This document shows positions 41,623-52,134 of a stretch of 64,000 nucleotides of DNA, one piece after another; the first letter of the stretch is position 1; each line of letters opens with the position of its first letter. The stretch spans positions 1-64,000 of the forward strand of contig CACAXR010000001.1 of the NCBI GenBank assembly GCA_902536555.1. The letters run 5' to 3'. The DNA is from an uncultured Prochlorococcus sp. (GTDB lineage Bacteria > Cyanobacteriota > Cyanobacteriia > PCC-6307 > Cyanobiaceae). A program made the translations under genes and the position numbers. The notes under the pieces were generated by a model, which was given only the letters and a program-made list of their open reading frames with translations, did no database searches and was not told the DNA's origin.

Positions 41623-41821
41623 GGTAAATGGAGAAGAAAAAAAATTAGAACTTGATAAAGAAAATGCTCTACTATCTAAAGCTCTTAACCATATGGGATA
41701 TAAACCAAACACTATTGTAGTGGAGTTAAATAATTTAATTATAAATTCAATGAAATGGGAAAAAGTGAAGCTTAAAGACGGTGATAACTTAGAAATCGTT
41801 TCAATAGTTGGTGGTGGTTAA
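41612..41821 (+). CDS. thiS: Sulfur carrier protein ThiS
   Basis: 69 aa ending in IVSIVGGG (C-terminal GG); overlaps thiE. Confidence 0.93.
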   Translation: MKIRVNGEEKKLELDKENALLSKALNHMGYKPNTIVVELNNLIINSMKWEKVKLKDGDNLEIVSIVGGG

Positions 41822-41932
41822 AAACAAATTCTTTATATGTTCAAAATCTTCATAATTTTTTAAGTTTAGGCTTGAAACAATAACAAAAATTCTCTAGTTT
41901 TCGTTTTATATTCTTAATACTTAAATATAACA

Positions 41933-42100
41933 ATGAAAGAAAAAATTGATACTAACTCAAGGTCCCTAAAATGGGAACAAAATGGTGAGCTAGCACAAAA
42001 AGATCTCTATGAGCTAATTGAAAGATTAAAAAATGTAGAAAGTGAAGGAACCTCATCTGAGTTGTCTAGATTAGGCGCAAAATCAAAAATAAAAGATTAA
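41933..42100 (+). CDS. Small hypothetical protein (55 aa), absent from the ORF track
   Basis: ATG...TAA: MKEKIDTNSRSLKWEQNGELAQKDLYELIERLKNVESEGTSSELSRLGAKSKIKD. Confidence 0.6.
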   Translation: MKEKIDTNSRSLKWEQNGELAQKDLYELIERLKNVESEGTSSELSRLGAKSKIKD

Positions 42101-42166
42101 ATTTGTTACTTAGATCTTGTTTTTATAAAAATTTGTACCAAATTAAAATTACTGAATAAAAAATAA

Positions 42167-42298
42167 ATGCCGAAAAGATTTCCAGAGTGGGTAAATACAG
42201 AAGTCTTGCTAAAAGCAATCAAAATGAGAGAAGAAGGAATGCTATCAAAACAACTTAATTTATGGATAGAAAACCTATTAGAGATAGAAAAAAAGTAA
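42167..42298 (+). CDS. Small hypothetical protein (43 aa), absent from the ORF track
   Basis: ATG...TAA: MPKRFPEWVNTEVLLKAIKMREEGMLSKQLNLWIENLLEIEKK. Confidence 0.5.
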   Translation: MPKRFPEWVNTEVLLKAIKMREEGMLSKQLNLWIENLLEIEKK

Positions 42299-42302
42299 TT
42301 AT

Positions 42303-42959
42303 TTAGCAAATACTTTTAATAATTCTGAGAGCCGCCATTGCTGCTCCGTAACCATTATCTATATTCATAACTGCAATTCCTGGAGAACAACTTGACAACA
42401 TACTATTTAAAGCAGTTTCTCCATCCTTGCTAACGCCGTAGCCGATTGAGACAGGTACTGCAATTATCGGTTGCGCCAACAATCCGCCCACAACTGTTGC
42501 CAAAGCTCCTTCCATTCCAGCACAAACTATTAATACATCGTATTGATTAATTTCTTCTAACTTACTCATCAATCGATGAAGTCCAGCCACTCCAACATCT
42601 ATAAAAGTTTGACAATTCACACCATAAATTTCAAGCGCTAATTGTGCTTCAAGTGTTACTGCCAAATCGCTTGAGCCGCCTGAAATTATGGCAACTTTTT
42701 TATTCGTATTTATTTTATTAAGATTTTTCCCAATTATTAGGCAATTTGCTTCTTCATAGAATCGTGCATCATCATACAAATCCAAAAGATAATTAGCCTT
42801 TTCATTATTAATCCTAGTAATAAAAACAACCTCATTTTTACTTAATACATTTTCAGATAATCTCTCTAGTTGATCGATACTCTTATCTTGCCCCCAAATA
42901 GCCTCAATGAGTCCAAGCCTATCTCTTCTTTGAAAATCAAACTTGATATCAAAATTCAT
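42303..42959 (-). CDS. larB: LarB-like (NCAIR mutase/PurE-related) protein
   Basis: AIISGGSSDLAVTLEAQLALEIYG; DVLIVCAGMEGALATVVGGLLAQPIIAVPVSIGYGVSKDGETALNSMLSSCSPGIAVMNIDNGYGAA. Confidence 0.9.
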   Translation of the reverse strand: MNFDIKFDFQRRDRLGLIEAIWGQDKSIDQLERLSENVLSKNEVVFITRINNEKANYLLDLYDDARFYEEANCLIIGKNLNKINTNKKVAIISGGSSDLAVTLEAQLALEIYGVNCQTFIDVGVAGLHRLMSKLEEINQYDVLIVCAGMEGALATVVGGLLAQPIIAVPVSIGYGVSKDGETALNSMLSSCSPGIAVMNIDNGYGAAMAALRIIKSIC

Positions 42960-43402
42960 CTTTGCTTATCTAATTCTCCCTCATAAATTAATTCAAAAGG
43001 ATTTTCTTCTATATTTAGAGCAGCTTTGACATTGTCTTCAAATTTTTGTTGAACTACATTTACTTCTGACATTGGTATATTTTTCCATAATTTCTTACTT
43101 TTCCAATTTACCAATATTAAAGCTTCTTCTTTTTCTTTATCCCAAAATAATTGTCTTCCCAAAAACCCATCTTGAGAAGATAACCATGGCTCCCATATTT
43201 CTTTTTCAGCATTTAACCAAGCTGCTTTTACATGGGCAGGAACTTTAAGTCTTAATTCCTCTATGACCATTTCACTTTGATAATTATCCATTGTAAGAGC
43301 TTTTAAATTGGGAATACCAGATTGAAAAATTAAAACTAATAAGCAAATAAATAATAAACAAAATCTTTGAAATTTATTTTTCAAATTTAAGTTAAATCTC
43401 AT
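42956..43402 (-). CDS. TIGR03792-like family protein
   Basis: [63 protein letters not shown]. Confidence 0.7.
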   Translation of the reverse strand: MRFNLNLKNKFQRFCLLFICLLVLIFQSGIPNLKALTMDNYQSEMVIEELRLKVPAHVKAAWLNAEKEIWEPWLSSQDGFLGRQLFWDKEKEEALILVNWKSKKLWKNIPMSEVNVVQQKFEDNVKAALNIEENPFELIYEGELDKQR

Positions 43403-44619
43403 TTTTTCTCAAGTAGAACTACTGAATGGCAACTTATACCCTCTTCTCTACCTTCTGGACCCAATTTTTCATTAGTGGTTGCTTTAATCCCAATTAAATT
43501 TTCATCAATATTTAAGATTTCAGAAATATTTTTTTTCATCAGTTTAATATGTGGCATTATTTTTGGCCTTTCAGCAACAAGAACACTATCAATATTATTT
43601 ATTTCCCAACCATCTTGTCTTATCAATTCAATTACTTTTGATAACAAAAACAAGCTATCAGAATTTTTCCATTTTTCATCAGATGGGGGGAAATACTTCC
43701 CTATATCGCCCAGCGAAAGTGCTCCCAATAATGCATCCATTATTGAGTGAGTTAAAACATCAGCATCACTATGTCCATCCAATCCCAAATTTTTAGGATG
43801 ATGCAATTTTACACCTCCAATAATTAAATCTCTATCCTCTACTAGTCTGTGAATATCGTATCCGTTGCCTATTCTAAATTTCATGAATTGATTATCATCT
43901 TTTATTATTCTCTTACTTTGTGGGAATTTTTTGTAGTTTTCATTTGAAATTAAGTCACCTCTTCTATCTATTGTTCTTTCAATACTTTTTTGTCTTCTCC
44001 ACGATTTAATCTCTTCATGATTGCCGCTCACTAAAATATCTGGCACTTTCATATCTTTAAAAGTTAATGGCCTGGTGTATTGAGGATATTCTAATAAATA
44101 AGAATTATGACTCTCATCCACTAAGGAGTCTGGATCCCCAAGAGTTCCTGGTAATAATCTTGTCAAACCATTAATTATCGATATAGCAGGTATTTCACCT
44201 CCAGAAAGTACATAATCGCCTATCGATATCTCTTCATCAGCTAAATATCTAATCCTTTCATCAAAACCTTCATATTGACCACAAATAATAATTATTTGAT
44301 CCAAAGTGGACCATCTGGCAAGATCCTTTTGCTTTAAGACTTTACCCTGTGGGGTCATCAGCAAAGTTTTACTTTTAGGTAATTTTCTAATTGATTCATA
44401 TGCCTTATAAATAGGTTCAGGTTTTAATACCATACCTGCGCCTCCTCCATAAGGCTTATCATCTACTTGTCTGTAAGAACCTTCTCCATATTCTCTTAAA
44501 TCATGTAAATTTACATCTATCAAATTCTTATCTAGAGCTCTTGTTATGACCCCTAAATTTTTTATTAATTCAAAAGCTTTAGGGAACAATGTAATTACAT
44601 CAAAATTAAAACCACTCAT
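43399..44619 (-). CDS. trmD-ispF: TrmD-IspF continuous ORF: tRNA (guanine-N1)-methyltransferase fused to 2-C-methyl-D-erythritol 2,4-cyclodiphosphate synthase
   Basis: N-terminal half [40 protein letters not shown] (TrmD); C-terminal half [44 protein letters not shown] (IspF), in one frame. Confidence 0.93.
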   Translation of the reverse strand: MSGFNFDVITLFPKAFELIKNLGVITRALDKNLIDVNLHDLREYGEGSYRQVDDKPYGGGAGMVLKPEPIYKAYESIRKLPKSKTLLMTPQGKVLKQKDLARWSTLDQIIIICGQYEGFDERIRYLADEEISIGDYVLSGGEIPAISIINGLTRLLPGTLGDPDSLVDESHNSYLLEYPQYTRPLTFKDMKVPDILVSGNHEEIKSWRRQKSIERTIDRRGDLISNENYKKFPQSKRIIKDDNQFMKFRIGNGYDIHRLVEDRDLIIGGVKLHHPKNLGLDGHSDADVLTHSIMDALLGALSLGDIGKYFPPSDEKWKNSDSLFLLSKVIELIRQDGWEINNIDSVLVAERPKIMPHIKLMKKNISEILNIDENLIGIKATTNEKLGPEGREEGISCHSVVLLEKK

Positions 44620-45531
44620 CTAGAAATCTTCCTCATAACCAAACTCAATTAACCTTGATTCTTTTTTTCTCCAATTTGGAACAACTTTCACAAACAACTC
44701 TAGGTGAACTGGACCATCAATTAATTTTGACATATTTGATCTTGCTGACTGACCAATCATTTTTAACATTGAACCTTTCTTTCCAATAAGAATGCCTTTT
44801 TGAGTTGATCTTTCAACAATAATAGTAGCCAAAATAGCTGTAAAAACTTTACCATTTTTTCTTTTCATTTCCTCTCTCTTTTCTATCTTTACTGCGACAC
44901 TATGAGGTACTTCTTCTCTTGTATTTTTTAATACCTGCTCTCTTACTAAATCAGATAACAAGTTATCTAATGGTTGGTCGCAAATCGTCTCTTCGTCATA
45001 AAGTTTTGGTCCCTCTGGAAGAAAATTAAGTACCATATCTACCAGTTCAGAACATCCCTCTCCTTGAAAAGCACTTACAATTTGAAAGTTTCTTTTAACT
45101 CCAAAAAATCTTCTATATTGATCTAATCGTAAATTCCTAAATTCTTTATTAACCAAATCCCACTTATTTAATGCCACAATAAATTCAATTTTATTTGCGA
45201 TTAGAAAGTTCAAAATATATTCATCACCTCTACCAGGTTCTTCACTTGAATCAATTACAAAAATTACCATATCAACTCCATTAATTGCAGATTTTGCGTT
45301 TTTTACTAATATCTCTCCAAGTCGATGATGAGGTTTATGAACACCTGGGGTATCAACAAAAATTATTTGCCCATTATCTGTAGTAAGTATTCCTTTTAAT
45401 TTATTTCTAGTAGTTTGAGCTATTGGAGAAGTAATTGTTATTTTTTCTCCAATCAATTTATTTATTAAAGTAGATTTACCTACATTTGGCCTTCCTAGTA
45501 AAGTTACGAACCCAGATCTATAATTGGCCAA
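44620..45531 (-). CDS. era: GTPase Era
   Basis: LLGRPNVGKSTLINKLIGEKI; DTPGVHKPHHRLG; ALNKWDLV; KH domain at the C-terminus. Confidence 0.96.
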   Translation of the reverse strand: MANYRSGFVTLLGRPNVGKSTLINKLIGEKITITSPIAQTTRNKLKGILTTDNGQIIFVDTPGVHKPHHRLGEILVKNAKSAINGVDMVIFVIDSSEEPGRGDEYILNFLIANKIEFIVALNKWDLVNKEFRNLRLDQYRRFFGVKRNFQIVSAFQGEGCSELVDMVLNFLPEGPKLYDEETICDQPLDNLLSDLVREQVLKNTREEVPHSVAVKIEKREEMKRKNGKVFTAILATIIVERSTQKGILIGKKGSMLKMIGQSARSNMSKLIDGPVHLELFVKVVPNWRKKESRLIEFGYEEDF

Positions 45532-45569
45532 AGACTTTTATTGCATCAATAATAAAATTCTGATCAAAA

Positions 45570-46097
45570 ATGAAAAAAAAAACCATAAATTTAAAAGAAG
45601 CTTCGTTCACGCAAGCAATAAACATAGCTGCACAATGGTGCAAAGAGTGGAGTGAAGATTTACTCAGCGAAGAGGTTTTAGCAGATAGAATCGCAGAGCT
45701 AACTAAAACAAGAAATGGACTCAGAGGATTTTTTGCATACGCTTTATCAGATAAAGATTGTTTTTTGTTAGATAAACTTCCTTTTTCACTAATTTACAAA
45801 CTGAACGAAGGTGGTGATTCTGTAACAGAAATAGTAGTAAAAAATTTAATAATGAGTTCCGCTCAAATTATTATTCATCGAAGAGATAATAATCATGAAT
45901 ATGAAATAACATCGGAAAACATTTCAGATAGATGTAAGGCTATTTTAAGACTGCTTGAAACTAAGTCAGTTACAAAGTCTGTTAATCAAGTCCTTAAAGA
46001 CTTAGATGATATGGGCAATAGTTTTAATAATTCAGTAAAGTATGATTCCGAGCAAAAGGAATTCATAAAAAAACAAATTCTTGATATTGCCCAATAA
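45570..46097 (+). CDS. Hypothetical protein
   Basis: 175 aa ORF in an otherwise empty interval; ends at a strong hairpin. Confidence 0.7.
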   Translation: MKKKTINLKEASFTQAINIAAQWCKEWSEDLLSEEVLADRIAELTKTRNGLRGFFAYALSDKDCFLLDKLPFSLIYKLNEGGDSVTEIVVKNLIMSSAQIIIHRRDNNHEYEITSENISDRCKAILRLLETKSVTKSVNQVLKDLDDMGNSFNNSVKYDSEQKEFIKKQILDIAQ

Positions 46098-46098
46098 A

Positions 46099-46124
46099 AA
46101 AGCGTAGTAACAAGTCTACGCTTT
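46099..46124. terminator. Bidirectional hairpin terminator candidate between convergent genes
   Basis: AAAGCGTAG-taacaagt-CTACGCTTT, 9-bp perfect stem flanked by A/T runs. Confidence 0.75.
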
Positions 46125-46148
46125 AGGCTAATTATTTACTTAATAAGT

Positions 46149-46886
46149 TTAGTCTCTTCTTCCTCCGCCTTGGAGTGCAATCATTAATCTCAATATAAAG
46201 ACAAAAAGATTTATATAAGTTAGATACATACCTAGAGCCCCTGCAAGGTATTGATCATCATTATATCTTCTTGGCATTGTATAGAAATCAACGAAAGACA
46301 TTGCAACAAATAAGACAGTTCCAAATCCTGCAATTATCAATTCGAGTCCTGAACCTCCAAAAACTCCTGGAGCAAAGAATCCTCCAATTAGTTGCACAAA
46401 CATTGCTATAAGCAATCCTATCAATCCAAGCCCAACTACTCCACTTAGTGCTTGACCAACACTATCACTCATTCTTTGGCCAGTGTAAGAAGCAATAACG
46501 AAAGTTATACCAGTAGCTAAGGCAGCTGTTCCAACCGAACCAATACCAATTGTTCCTATTGCTAAAGCAACTATTCCACTTAAGGTGAATCCAGTTAACA
46601 AACTAAATGCTGTCAACAAGGGCAGGGCCTTCGCATTATTTGCATTATTTGCAGCGCTTGTGGCTATAAAAAACAAAATCAATTCTGCAATTAATGCAAC
46701 TATTGAAAGAGGCTGGAAAAGAACAGGATTTGTTGCTATGAGTGAAACACCTGCTAAAACGCCTAAAGAAGTTAAAACCATACCTCCACCTACATAAGGT
46801 AAAGCTTTTTGAACAACATTAGGTCCAACAATTGAACTATTTTGTGCTTCACGAATAGCTTGATTGAAATTACTACTTGCTGGCAT
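46149..46886 (-). CDS. Bax inhibitor-1/YccA-like membrane protein
   Basis: Multiple hydrophobic segments; FVAMSFVDFYTMPRRYNDDQYLAGALGMYLTYINLFVFILRLM. Confidence 0.8.
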   Translation of the reverse strand: MPASSNFNQAIREAQNSSIVGPNVVQKALPYVGGGMVLTSLGVLAGVSLIATNPVLFQPLSIVALIAELILFFIATSAANNANNAKALPLLTAFSLLTGFTLSGIVALAIGTIGIGSVGTAALATGITFVIASYTGQRMSDSVGQALSGVVGLGLIGLLIAMFVQLIGGFFAPGVFGGSGLELIIAGFGTVLFVAMSFVDFYTMPRRYNDDQYLAGALGMYLTYINLFVFILRLMIALQGGGRRD

Positions 46887-46959
46887 TTTTTTTTTTTTAT
46901 TTGGACTTATTCTACTTGATTTTTCAAATTTCAGGGTACGGATCTCCAGAGTTATAAAT

Positions 46960-47916
46960 TTATTGATAAGCCTCGATAATTTTTTGAACTAAAGGATGAC
47001 GCACTACATCTTCAACATTTAAATAACAAAATTTTATACCTTCAGTATCAGAGAAAATTCTCGATGCTTCAATGAGGCCGCTTTCCTGTTCTTTTTTTAA
47101 ATCAATTTGTGTAATATCTCCGTTCACAATCATTTTTGATCTCTCTCCTAATCTGGTCAAAAACATTCTCATTTGAGAGCAAGAAGTATTTTGTGCTTCA
47201 TCCAAGATAATTAAAGAATTATCTAAGGTTCTTCCTCTCATAAATGCCAAAGGAGCAACTTCAATAATTCCCTTATCAATTAACGAATTTGTTCTATCAA
47301 ACCCGAAAATACTATGTAAAGAATCAAATAAGGGTCTTAAATATGGATCTACTTTTTGTTGCAAATCACCAGGTAGAAATCCCAAACTTTCACCAGCTTC
47401 TACAGCTGGTCTGGTTAAAACAATTTTTTCAATTTTTTTCTCGTTCAATAGCCTTGCCGCGCAAACAGTTGCTAAAAATGTCTTACCAGTTCCAGCTGGG
47501 CCAATAGCGAAAGTAAGATCAAAGTTTTCAATTGATTCAACATATTCTTTTTGCCTTATAGTTCTTGGTCTTAAAAATCTTCCCTCTTTGGAACGCGCAA
47601 GAATTTTTTTTCCAAGTTCAGCATGTGAAGACGATTCGCCCATATTTAAAGAACTTAAAGCCGCTTTAAGATCTACCTCTGGAACTTCTAACCCTTGTTC
47701 CCAAATTGGTCTTGTAAGTTCTACTAATGCTGAGGCTCTCTCAATTTTAGATATGACACCGTTCATCTCAAGTTGTAAGCCTCTTATAGTTAAGGAAACT
47801 CCCGTAAGAGACTCAAATTTTTTTAAGAAAGAATTACCAGGTCCAGATAATGCTGTAGCGGCATCAGAGCTTGGCAAATCAATTTTGAAGTGACCAGTTT
47901 TGGAAACTTCCTTCAT
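46960..47916 (-). CDS. phoH: PhoH family protein
   Basis: FAIGPAGTGKTFLATVCAARLL; LTRPAVEAGESLGFLPGDLQQKVDPYLRPL; ILDEAQNTS. Confidence 0.95.
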   Translation of the reverse strand: MKEVSKTGHFKIDLPSSDAATALSGPGNSFLKKFESLTGVSLTIRGLQLEMNGVISKIERASALVELTRPIWEQGLEVPEVDLKAALSSLNMGESSSHAELGKKILARSKEGRFLRPRTIRQKEYVESIENFDLTFAIGPAGTGKTFLATVCAARLLNEKKIEKIVLTRPAVEAGESLGFLPGDLQQKVDPYLRPLFDSLHSIFGFDRTNSLIDKGIIEVAPLAFMRGRTLDNSLIILDEAQNTSCSQMRMFLTRLGERSKMIVNGDITQIDLKKEQESGLIEASRIFSDTEGIKFCYLNVEDVVRHPLVQKIIEAYQ

Positions 47917-47952
47917 CTAGTTATTGAATAAGAATAAAAATTTATCAAATCA

Positions 47953-48318
47953 CTAGCTTTCTGCTTCATTACTCTCGCTTTCAGCTTTAGTACTATCATT
48001 TTCTTCGTCTTTTATTTTAGCCTTAGCTAATTTTTCCTTCTCTAACTTTGCTTTACCAATTGCGATAGAGGGTCTTTCCGTTTTTTCTAATAACCCTCCC
48101 TTTTCTAGTAAGGTTCTCACAACATCAGTTGGCTGAGCACCTTGAGTAAGTCTTGTTCTTAAAGCTTCTGTGTCAAGCCTGGTTTCCTTAGTTCTTGGGT
48201 TATAAAAACCTAGTTCTTGTAGAGGTCTACCATCTCTTCTGGAAGTACTATTGCATGCAACAATTCTGAAACTTGCCTCTTTTTTCTTTCCAAAGCGCTT
48301 AAGGCGCAATTTAATCAT
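47953..48318 (-). CDS. rpsP: 30S ribosomal protein bS16
   Basis: [41 protein letters not shown]. Confidence 0.97.
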   Translation of the reverse strand: MIKLRLKRFGKKKEASFRIVACNSTSRRDGRPLQELGFYNPRTKETRLDTEALRTRLTQGAQPTDVVRTLLEKGGLLEKTERPSIAIGKAKLEKEKLAKAKIKDEENDSTKAESESNEAES

Positions 48319-48372
48319 CTTAAAGTAATGCGTTTTTTATAATAATATCATTTAAAGGTAAAAATATAGAAA

Positions 48373-49833
48373 CTATAAATCGGCAAAACCTTTTTTCTTT
48401 TTATTATTTTTTTGTTTTTTCATTGGCTTATTTCCACTCATACCTCCCATTCCTGGCATACCTCCCATTCCTGGCATACCTCCCATTCCTGGCATACCTC
48501 CCATTCCTGGCATACCTCCCATTCCTGGCATACCTCCGTTAGACATTTGTTTCATAAAACCTCTCATCCTTTGAAAATCAGCTAATACTTTATCTACATC
48601 TTTTGCTTCATAACCACTACCCTGAGCGATCCTTTGTCTTCTGGATGGTTGAGCGGCAAGAACTTCGGGTTTTTGTTTCTCCTCAAGAGTCATTGACGAT
48701 ATCATAGATTCTATTTTCTTAAGTTGATCTTCTCCATCTTTTATCATCCCATCATCTATTTTATTCATTCCAGGAATTAATTTAATCAATCCACCAAGTG
48801 AACCCATTCTTTTAATTAATCTCATTTGCTTTACAAAATCATTAAAATCAAAAGTTGCTTCTTGAAGCTTCTTTTGCATAGCTTCTGCATCAGCAAGTTC
48901 AACTTCTTTTTGTGCTTTTTCAACTAGTGTCAATACATCGCCCATTCCTAAAATTCTGCTGGCCATTCTCTCTGGATGAAATGGTTGCAATGCCTCTATT
49001 TTTTCACCCACACCTATAAATTTGATTGGTTTACCACTTATTTTTCTTATTGATAAAGCAGCTCCGCCTCTTGAGTCACCATCCAACTTAGTTAATATCG
49101 CCCCTGTGATTCCTACTTTTTCATGAAATGACTTTGTTAAATCTGCAGCTTCTTGACCAATCATTGAATCAACAACAAGCAAAACCTCATCAGGATTAGA
49201 AACTTCTTTAATTCGAACCATTTCACTCATCATGGAATCATCAATTTGCAGTCTTCCTGCGGTATCAATAATTATCGAATTAAAATCATTTTCACTAGCA
49301 AAATTCAATGCTTCCTTTGCTATTTCTTCTGGTTTGCTATTCTTTTCTTTAGCTGAAAAAACTTCCAATTCATATTGACTTCCCAATGTTTTAAGCTGCT
49401 CTACAGCTGCTGGTCGATAAATATCCGCAGCCACCAAAAGAACTTTTTTATCTTTTTCCTTTAAATAAAGTCCTAATTTTCCTGTTGCAGTTGTTTTACC
49501 CGCTCCCTGAAGTCCAGCCATCAAAATTACTGTAGGACTATTTTCATTTTCGTTTAATGGAGAATTTTCATTCCCCATAATGTTAATCAATTCTTTATTT
49601 ACAACTTCTATAAATTTTTGACCTGGGTTAACACCCCTAACTACTTCTTCTCCAATAGCTTTATCTTTAACATCTATTATAAACTCTTTTACTACAGACA
49701 AACTAACATCTGCATCAAGCAGTGCTCTTTTTACCTCCCTCAAGGCATCGTTAATGTTATTTTCACTAATTTTTGCTTCGCCTCTTAAACCCTTTACTGC
49801 GTCTTCAAAGCGTGACGAGAGTTCATCAAACAT
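48373..49833 (-). CDS. ffh: Signal recognition particle protein Ffh
   Basis: MAGLQGAGKTTATGKLGLYL; LLVAADIYRPAAVEQL; Met-rich C-terminal M domain. Confidence 0.97.
   Translation of the reverse strand: MFDELSSRFEDAVKGLRGEAKISENNINDALREVKRALLDADVSLSVVKEFIIDVKDKAIGEEVVRGVNPGQKFIEVVNKELINIMGNENSPLNENENSPTVILMAGLQGAGKTTATGKLGLYLKEKDKKVLLVAADIYRPAAVEQLKTLGSQYELEVFSAKEKNSKPEEIAKEALNFASENDFNSIIIDTAGRLQIDDSMMSEMVRIKEVSNPDEVLLVVDSMIGQEAADLTKSFHEKVGITGAILTKLDGDSRGGAALSIRKISGKPIKFIGVGEKIEALQPFHPERMASRILGMGDVLTLVEKAQKEVELADAEAMQKKLQEATFDFNDFVKQMRLIKRMGSLGGLIKLIPGMNKIDDGMIKDGEDQLKKIESMISSMTLEEKQKPEVLAAQPSRRQRIAQGSGYEAKDVDKVLADFQRMRGFMKQMSNGGMPGMGGMPGMGGMPGMGGMPGMGGMPGMGGMSGNKPMKKQKNNKKKKGFADL
48441..48530 (-). 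repeat. 18-bp tandem repeat x5 inside ffh
   Basis: tacctcccattcctggca repeated five times with no differences, encoding (GMPGMG)n. Confidence 0.95.
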
Positions 49834-49880
49834 TATTAAAAAGTAATTTCAATTATTATAGATGATCTTGAAGTTTGCGA

Positions 49881-51986
49881 TTACAAGCCACTCACGAAAT
49901 CAACTAATTTCCATGATTTATTTGAAAAACCCAAAATATATTTAACTTTAAGGGGATTCAATGATGTTTCATTAACAAATTCTCCAGAACTCTTTACTAT
50001 TCTCTCTAGATAATTCAATTCAACTAAAACAACTATCCGAGATGAATTTTGCGACTCCAAATCAATCTTACGAATTTGAGAATTAATTTCTTTATAAATC
50101 CCCTTCTTGATATCGTTTTGTCTTTCTTCGATTGTTCGATTAATCAAACCTTTACTAACAATCTTAGAAAGATTCATTTCACTATTCCCTGCTAAGTAAT
50201 TACTTTTACTTAGAAGCCAACCATTAATTAAATTCCTAATATCTTCTAGAGAAGGTGAAGGGGTATTAAGTTCTTTGAATTCATATGAAATAATTGAAGT
50301 AGATTTCTCAGGAATAGAGTTCAATTTGCTTGAAGGATTTTTTTTTATTTCTTGATTATTATATTTTTCACTAATCTTTTGATTTTTATCTATTGCAATT
50401 AAAGGTTTTTCAGCAATAGCTTCCTCCTGAGTTGATTTTTTTAAATTATTTCTTAAAAATCCAATCCCAATACCAAATGCAAATAAGATTAAAAACGCAT
50501 AAACATAAATTAAATAAGGTGACCGATTAATAATCTCTTTATCCTTCAAAAATTCACCAAAACTAAACTTTAATTCGGCAATTTTTTCAAATAAAAAATT
50601 ATAAAACTCTATTGGTTTTTTCTTAAAGTATTCCTCATTGAACTTGTTTTCTTTGATCTCAACCTTTTCATAATCTTGCTTTATGCCACCAGGCCAAGGT
50701 AGTTTTCTATCATTAATATTTTCCAATAAATTATCAAAGTCTTCAGTCGTTTCTGTGAAGGATTCCTTATCGATCTGTTGTTTCTGAAGATTTGACCTAA
50801 TTGAAATTTTATTTGATTTCTTTTCTAATTTTTCAATAAATTCTTGAATTTCCCTGTCTTCAAACCAAGAATCTAAATCAACCTCTTTTGAGTTAATGTC
50901 TCTATACCCAACTAAAACATCATTCTCTAACCAATTTTTACAGAAAATACATATCGCTTCTAACTTATTTCCGGGATAACTATTTAGCCAATCTCGTAAA
51001 TTTTCATCAGAACTACTTGAAAACCTTGCAGAGGCCTGATCAATATCAGCTAAAAGCAAATCTAAACAACCAACTAGCGGCATTGAATCAAGACCAGATA
51101 AATTTAGTTTCTTTAAAATTCTTCTCGCTTCAAATAATTTTTCCGGCTTTCTTCTAGAGAAACCAATAGCTGTTAAGGATAGAAATGCTAAAAATCCTGC
51201 TTCTAATGATCCTCTTTTTTGTAATTCAAGAAACAAATCAATCTGTTCTTGCACAGTCAAAAATGGCTTAATTTGTTGAAAAAAAGCTTCAAACTCTTGC
51301 TGATTTAAATAATCTTTATATTCAGCTTTATTATTACCTTCCAAACCACCTCTTTTGATTATTAAATTTTCCAACATACTTAAGCCTTTTTTATGAGACT
51401 CTTGATCATTTAGATCCCTACTAAGTAGATCTAGGATTCTGTAAGGAAGCAAAGCAACCAAATCTTCTTCAAGTTCTTTTCTTATATCTCCAAGCTTTCC
51501 CATTCTTTGTAGAAGTTGTATACCTTCATGTAAAAAGTCTGCCGCGTTCGAATAGGATCTAAGCTGTTGTTCTTGAATTGCAGAATCTCTAGCTGTTAAA
51601 GCAGCCAATAATGTTAAATCAGCTTCTCTACTACTTCCTAAAGCTGGAGTTTGTGGAGGCTGCAATGCTTTTCTCGTGATTTTAAAAGCTTCTTTTGGTG
51701 AACCTGATTCCCAAAGAAGTATTAATCCTGCTACTTCTCTATTTGAGGAAAAATCCAATCCAGAATTCCCATTTAATAACAAATTTTCGTACTCTCTTCT
51801 ACTTTCTGGATCTGTAAGTAGATCGGCAGTGAGGCGAAGCAACTCAGATCTTTGGGTTAAAACTTCATAAGTAAAACCTTCATTGGGTGTTTTATCTAAC
51901 CGCAATTGAAACGCCCTTAATATTTCCTCAGAAGTTGCAGAGGGGCTTACGCCAATTAAACGAAAATGATCTAAAGGAAGTTCCAA
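49881..51986 (-). CDS. Ftn2/ZipN (ARC6-like) cell division protein
   Basis: DnaJ-like N-terminus LPLDHFRLIGVSPSATSEEILRAFQLRLD; single TM segment SPYLIYVYAFLILFAFGIGIGFL; C-terminal IMS-like domain. Confidence 0.85.
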   Translation of the reverse strand: MELPLDHFRLIGVSPSATSEEILRAFQLRLDKTPNEGFTYEVLTQRSELLRLTADLLTDPESRREYENLLLNGNSGLDFSSNREVAGLILLWESGSPKEAFKITRKALQPPQTPALGSSREADLTLLAALTARDSAIQEQQLRSYSNAADFLHEGIQLLQRMGKLGDIRKELEEDLVALLPYRILDLLSRDLNDQESHKKGLSMLENLIIKRGGLEGNNKAEYKDYLNQQEFEAFFQQIKPFLTVQEQIDLFLELQKRGSLEAGFLAFLSLTAIGFSRRKPEKLFEARRILKKLNLSGLDSMPLVGCLDLLLADIDQASARFSSSSDENLRDWLNSYPGNKLEAICIFCKNWLENDVLVGYRDINSKEVDLDSWFEDREIQEFIEKLEKKSNKISIRSNLQKQQIDKESFTETTEDFDNLLENINDRKLPWPGGIKQDYEKVEIKENKFNEEYFKKKPIEFYNFLFEKIAELKFSFGEFLKDKEIINRSPYLIYVYAFLILFAFGIGIGFLRNNLKKSTQEEAIAEKPLIAIDKNQKISEKYNNQEIKKNPSSKLNSIPEKSTSIISYEFKELNTPSPSLEDIRNLINGWLLSKSNYLAGNSEMNLSKIVSKGLINRTIEERQNDIKKGIYKEINSQIRKIDLESQNSSRIVVLVELNYLERIVKSSGEFVNETSLNPLKVKYILGFSNKSWKLVDFVSGL

Positions 51987-52134
51987 ACAAATATCCTATT
52001 GAAAATTCTTAGATAAATTTTATCAAGTTAAAAATTTTTTTCACAAGGTCTTACAGAGTTATTAAAAAAAATCATGAAAATCGCCCTTCACAGCTTAGAA
52101 TGTTAACAAATCAAAACTTCGTTAAGGTATTTTC

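Noticed and set aside
47588-47893. 101-aa plus-strand ORF opposite phoH
   Set aside because: Antisense shadow of conserved phoH; no independent support.
48441-48530. CRISPR-like array
   Set aside because: The repeats are contiguous with no spacers and encode the Ffh Met/Gly-rich tail; no cas genes in the window.
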